The translations under genes and the position numbers were made by a program. A stretch of DNA of 64,000 nucleotides, taken from the NCBI RefSeq assembly GCF_030463535.1, contig NC_132880.1, positions 35,481,842 to 35,545,841 of the forward strand, in the 5' to 3' direction. Below the pieces are notes generated by a model. The model had not been told where the DNA came from and made no database searches. It was given only the letters and a program-made list of their open reading frames with translations. Source of the DNA: Salminus brasiliensis (Eukaryota > Chordata > Actinopteri > Characiformes > Bryconidae). Below are positions 60,690-64,000 of the stretch, piece after piece. How positions within the stretch are numbered: the stretch's first letter is position 1; each line of letters starts with the position of its first letter.

Positions 60690-60960
60690 CCTTTCTTCCT
60701 GTTCTTCAATGGGCAGGAACCCACAGGGCTGCCCACCACAGAGCATGTGTTATTTGGGTGGTGGGTCATTCTCAGCACTGCAGTGACACTGACATGGTGG
60801 TGGCAGTGTGTTAGTTGGTAGTGTATGTTGTGCTGGTACGAGTGCATCAGACACAGCAGTGCTGCTGGAGTTTTTAAACACGTGTCCACTCACTGTCCAC
60901 TCTTCCCTGGTTGATGTAAAGTCAGACAGAACCTCATGTGTAATATCATTGAATTCTGCC
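60690..60960. repeat. Fragment of a common teleost interspersed repeat
   Basis: The block includes 'tgacatggtggtggcagtg', 'gttgtgctggtacgagtg', 'catcagacacagcagtgctg' and 'ggagtttttaaacac' in the order found in a widespread, probably DNA-transposon-derived fish repeat. The overlapping open frames are not genes. Confidence 0.65.
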
Positions 60961-61394
60961 ACTGAAAATCGAGTTAAAGCCCAGAGTGCCAAATATGGGC
61001 ATAAAGCCCACTACAGAAGGATGCACGAAAGTAAGTACGTGGCTAGGTCAACCGCTAGGCTGCACTAAGGGATTCCTATATTGTATTTGTATGGAGCATT
61101 AAAGACATTTAATATCATGATATCAAATTGATCATGATGATGATGATGATATGTAATAATAATAATAATATTTCAAATTGTGAATTCTGTCAAACTAATT
61201 AGAAACAGAGATGTATTACAGAATACTGCATGCTAAACACTATTCTAGGCCAATTGTTACATTATGTTAAATCATCCAGGTACAAATATCCTAACTAGTC
61301 TTTTTTATTATTTTAAGACCCATTATTCAGTAAGTACTAATGATTTAGTAGCTACTGTAAATTAATCAGAGACTGCTATGAAACAATATGCACT

Positions 61395-61618
61395 ATATCA
61401 TCACTGTCCAATGAAAAAACATGTATCTCCAAAATGGCGAATTTACAGAAGACAAAAAAAGCTCTTTACTCGGAATGGAAGTTAATTCCAAGTAACGTAG
61501 AGCATATCTACTGGTCTATTCGTCCAGAATGCTTAAAACAGTGTACAGAAGCAGCTGAAGGGGTCAAACCATGGAGAAAAATGGAGATGCATGTTTTTCA
61601 TTGGACGACAGCGATATG
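61395..61618. mobile_element. Interspersed repeat family B, full copy with inverted ends
   Basis: The left end 'tgtccaatgaaaaaacatg' followed by 'tatctcc' (61405-61430) pairs with the right end 'ggagatgcatgtttttcatt' followed by 'gga' (61583-61605) as an inverted repeat. The interior is about 150 bp. At about 225 bp it behaves as a small MITE, and partial copies occur at 10378, 29585, 30680 and 32937. Confidence 0.82.
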
Positions 61619-61690
61619 TTGTTTAAGGGTAAGGAATTGGAAGTGTTAGGTCTTCTTTAAAACACATAGATAGTCAACAAAAACATGCAA

Positions 61691-63661
61691 CACTGGTTAG
61701 TTTATGTATCAGTCTTAGTTTATGAGATCCTTCATGAAAGGTGATACAACTTGGGTAAAGCAACGACTCCACGAGAGAGAGGGATCAAAACATTGCTGTA
61801 AAAATTAAGGAAATTCTAATTGTTGGAGTCTGAATATTGTAAAAGTCCACATCAGCTGAGATGAAAACCCCATGATACAAGAAACTGAACTTCATTAAAA
61901 ATCACTCCCCCTTGGGGAGTCCCATTGCAAGAAAGCCTTTCTCCAAAACAACCTTTTTTCCTGTTATTACAAACCAACACACTTTTGAGGGAATTGAGAG
62001 GAGCTTGCTTTCAATTTCAGTTTCTAAAGGTTTTCATGCCACAGTAGCAATAATCAATCAGAATAATAAGTTAGTGTACGCAGTGGAAATGTGCCTTTGA
62101 TGCATGTTAGAAAGTATGAAATATGCTGATATAATTCACAGAAAGAACATAAGGCATTTTGAGCACAATCTTACACTAACTTCATTAACAATTTCTTGCA
62201 AAACCAATGCAACCATTAAAAAAACATACTTCACACAATCCTAAATTTTAAAGACTATATTAGCAAAACGGCCACATAAAGTCCACATACCACATCATTC
62301 AATATTGTCTTCTCATACACAATCTTTTACTATCCTCATTTAGGACCGCTTGGTTGCAGAGGTTTTTTCAGATTATGTTTTGAGTTGTGTGGTATTGCTT
62401 AGGTACCAGTAACAGACAAACCAATAGTAATACTTCTTATAATAATAATAATTATAATAATAATAATAATGCTGGTAGCCATAGACGTAGTTACATTATA
62501 AAAGTCAATCGATCCTTGACCAAAAAAAAAAAAAAAAAAAAAAGAATAAAGAGAAGCTGTTATTCAGCAACCCCTGAGATAAAGTGGAGGAGTTTGAGGG
62601 CATGTGATTCACACTTCCTCAAAGGAAGGTTTTCCATACAGAACATGATTCAGGAGGCACTAGCAGAGAAGAGAAAATATGAAACAGACAGAACTTCCGA
62701 CAAAACATTCAAAAATAAGAAAAATGACATTCAGAATGAAAACCAAAGCATATGAAACTTAAATAGTCCATGCATATTTACACAGCAAGATTGGGTCCCT
62801 AAGAATTGTTGTTGTAGTGGTGGGGAATACAGTCATATAAATTGCTCTATTTTTTTTTCAATTTCTGCTGCAAAGAAGACACATACAAAATGTCATTCAA
62901 ATCCTTTAACAGTCGATCTCAGTCTACTAAAACATGGTCCCGTAGGTGTGAAACTCTCACTTCAATTTTACACCAAAAAAAGGGAAGTCTGTCTAAAATG
63001 ATAAGTTTGGGCTGACAACTGAAAGCTCTCGAAGGCCCTTGTATGATTGTCTTTGGTTTCTTCTTTTTAATCAACGCTAAGAATTCCAACCAATAGCTTC
63101 TGGTGTTGTGTAGTCATCCTTCACAAATCCAGACATCATCATACTCGTCACTGTAGCTATGTTTAGAAAATCAGCTAGGTATTAGCTAGGGAAATAACTA
63201 CTACAGGGGGCACACTGAAATAAGCTCCTTACCCTTTCTCCGCTAATCCCCTGTTTAAGGTGTGTTCAATGTTTTCCTGCACTGTTCACTGAATTTCACT
63301 GAATGTTTCTTCATATAACCGTTTGCTGACTATTATTTAATGCATGCAGCAGATTTTTTCCCTTGTCGATTTACATTAAATGAGGTTGTGTTTGTAATTT
63401 TGCATACAGGGACCAACTGAAGATGAGGCTCAGGTCTCAGGAGAGTTGCCATATTACTAGATATAAAGAAAAAGAGGAGGAGGGGGAAAAAGAACACCCT
63501 CATACTTAGTCAGATGCTCCCATGTCCAACAAACAGCAGGAGGCTTACAGTAAAAGGCGGGGTGTCAGTACTAAAACTGGATATAAGACTCGAAGGGGAA
63601 CTTAATATCTGGCCTGCCAGTTTTGAATTCAATCCACTGATCTTCCTTTCTTCTGTTAGTC
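61691..63661. other. Probable STK3 3'UTR and downstream DNA
   Basis: No coding exon is recognised. The stretch contains an AAT microsatellite (62443-62470) and a 23-nt poly(A) run (62520-62542). On the minus strand, variant ATTAAA-type signals occur near 63068 and 63336, so where the STK3 transcript ends is uncertain. Confidence 0.45.
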
Positions 63662-63820
63662 TTAGAAGTTCTGCTGCCGACGCTTCTTGGCATCCATCGC
63701 ATCGAGGATGGGCTGCCGCTTAGCGGTGTAGCGCTGTCGTAACTCCTCAATTTCTCGCTCCATCATGGGGTCCAGAGCACTGAGGCGCATTTGCAGCTCC
63801 TCAAAGTCTAAGTTTTTCAG
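63662..63820 (-). CDS. STK3: Serine/threonine kinase 3 (MST2), last coding exon (partial)
   Basis: One minus-strand exon of 53 codons follows a 'tatacag' acceptor (63821-63827) and ends in TAA. It encodes most of the C-terminal SARAH domain: LKNLDFEELQMRLSALDP, the helix MMEREIEELRQRYTAKRQP, and the family ending AKKRRQQNF. SARAH domains form coiled coils that dimerise MST kinases and pair them with SAV1 and RASSF proteins in the Hippo pathway. The kinase domain lies beyond the window. STK4 has a very similar end; synteny with RIDA and RPL30 favours STK3. Confidence 0.9.
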   Translation of the reverse strand: MKNLDFEELQMRLSALDPMMEREIEELRQRYTAKRQPILDAMDAKKRRQQNF

Positions 63821-64000
63821 CTGTATACAGAAAATATAGAGCATATACATAACAAACATTATCTTGTAACTTCAAATCTGTGACTGCCTTCCATTTTAGT
63901 TATGTGCATTGTAAGAAATGCTGATATTGCTTTATGTCCACATAGTTTTTATCAAAAGTATCTCTCCCTCTTTGAGTTTGAGCAATCTAGAGAGCTATAG
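63821..64000 (-). other. STK3 intron (partial)
   Basis: The sequence beyond the last STK3 coding exon has a short pyrimidine-rich tract before the acceptor and otherwise AT-rich intron sequence to the window edge. Confidence 0.7.

Larger units (their letters stand above)
60224..61690. other. RIDA upstream region and intergenic repeats
   Basis: The first 250 bp upstream of RIDA is GC-richer and probably holds its promoter. No coding exon is recognised. Repeats at 60690-60960 and 61395-61618 are listed separately. Confidence 0.5.

Noticed and set aside
61001-61070. tRNA-like text on the minus strand ('gcagcctagcggttga')
   Set aside because: An A-box resemblance alone, with no B-box at the right distance, is too weak to call a SINE.
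62387-62755. 122-residue asparagine/lysine-rich open frame
   Set aside because: It is driven by an AAT microsatellite and a poly(A) run.

Overview
The window is nuclear DNA of a ray-finned fish, probably an otophysan teleost. The genes are vertebrate, split by GT-AG introns, and the spaces between them are AT-rich and full of decayed Tc1/mariner transposons, small inverted-repeat elements, tRNA-derived SINEs and microsatellites typical of teleosts. Nothing bacterial, viral or CRISPR-like was seen.

Layout, left to right. AZIN1 (+, last three coding exons, 106-789). RRM2B (+, complete, nine coding exons, 3689-12156). MTDH (+, complete, twelve coding exons, 13986-21882). LAPTM4B (+, complete, seven coding exons, 28170-38382). 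RPL30 (-, complete, four coding exons plus a 5'TOP leader exon, 46855-49264). A short ERICH5-like gene (+, four exons, 50964-55306). RIDA (-, complete, six exons, 56174-60223). STK3 (-, last coding exon with the SARAH domain, 63662-63820). Most exon joins were checked for reading frame, and the complete genes give 349, 596, 225, 116, 112 and 136 residues respectively.

The genes do not form a pathway. They are housekeeping or signalling genes kept together by synteny: polyamine control (AZIN1), dNTP supply (RRM2B), an ER/RNA-binding scaffold (MTDH), a lysosomal membrane protein (LAPTM4B), a ribosomal protein (RPL30), an acidic predicted-acylated protein (ERICH5-like), an enamine/imine deaminase (RIDA) and a Hippo kinase (STK3). 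From MTDH onward the order and strands match human 8q22, but MATN2, POP1, NIPAL2 and KCNS2 are not seen. AZIN1 and RRM2B, which lie several Mb away in human, are directly adjacent here.

The main points of interest are a proline/glutamine-rich insertion with a CAG repeat in MTDH exon 2, a GC-AG intron in RRM2B, a shortened AZIN1 C-terminus, a minisatellite upstream of RRM2B, and several different inactive Tc1/mariner lineages. I found no convincing undescribed system. Repeat-family assignments rest on recognition by eye, without a database search.
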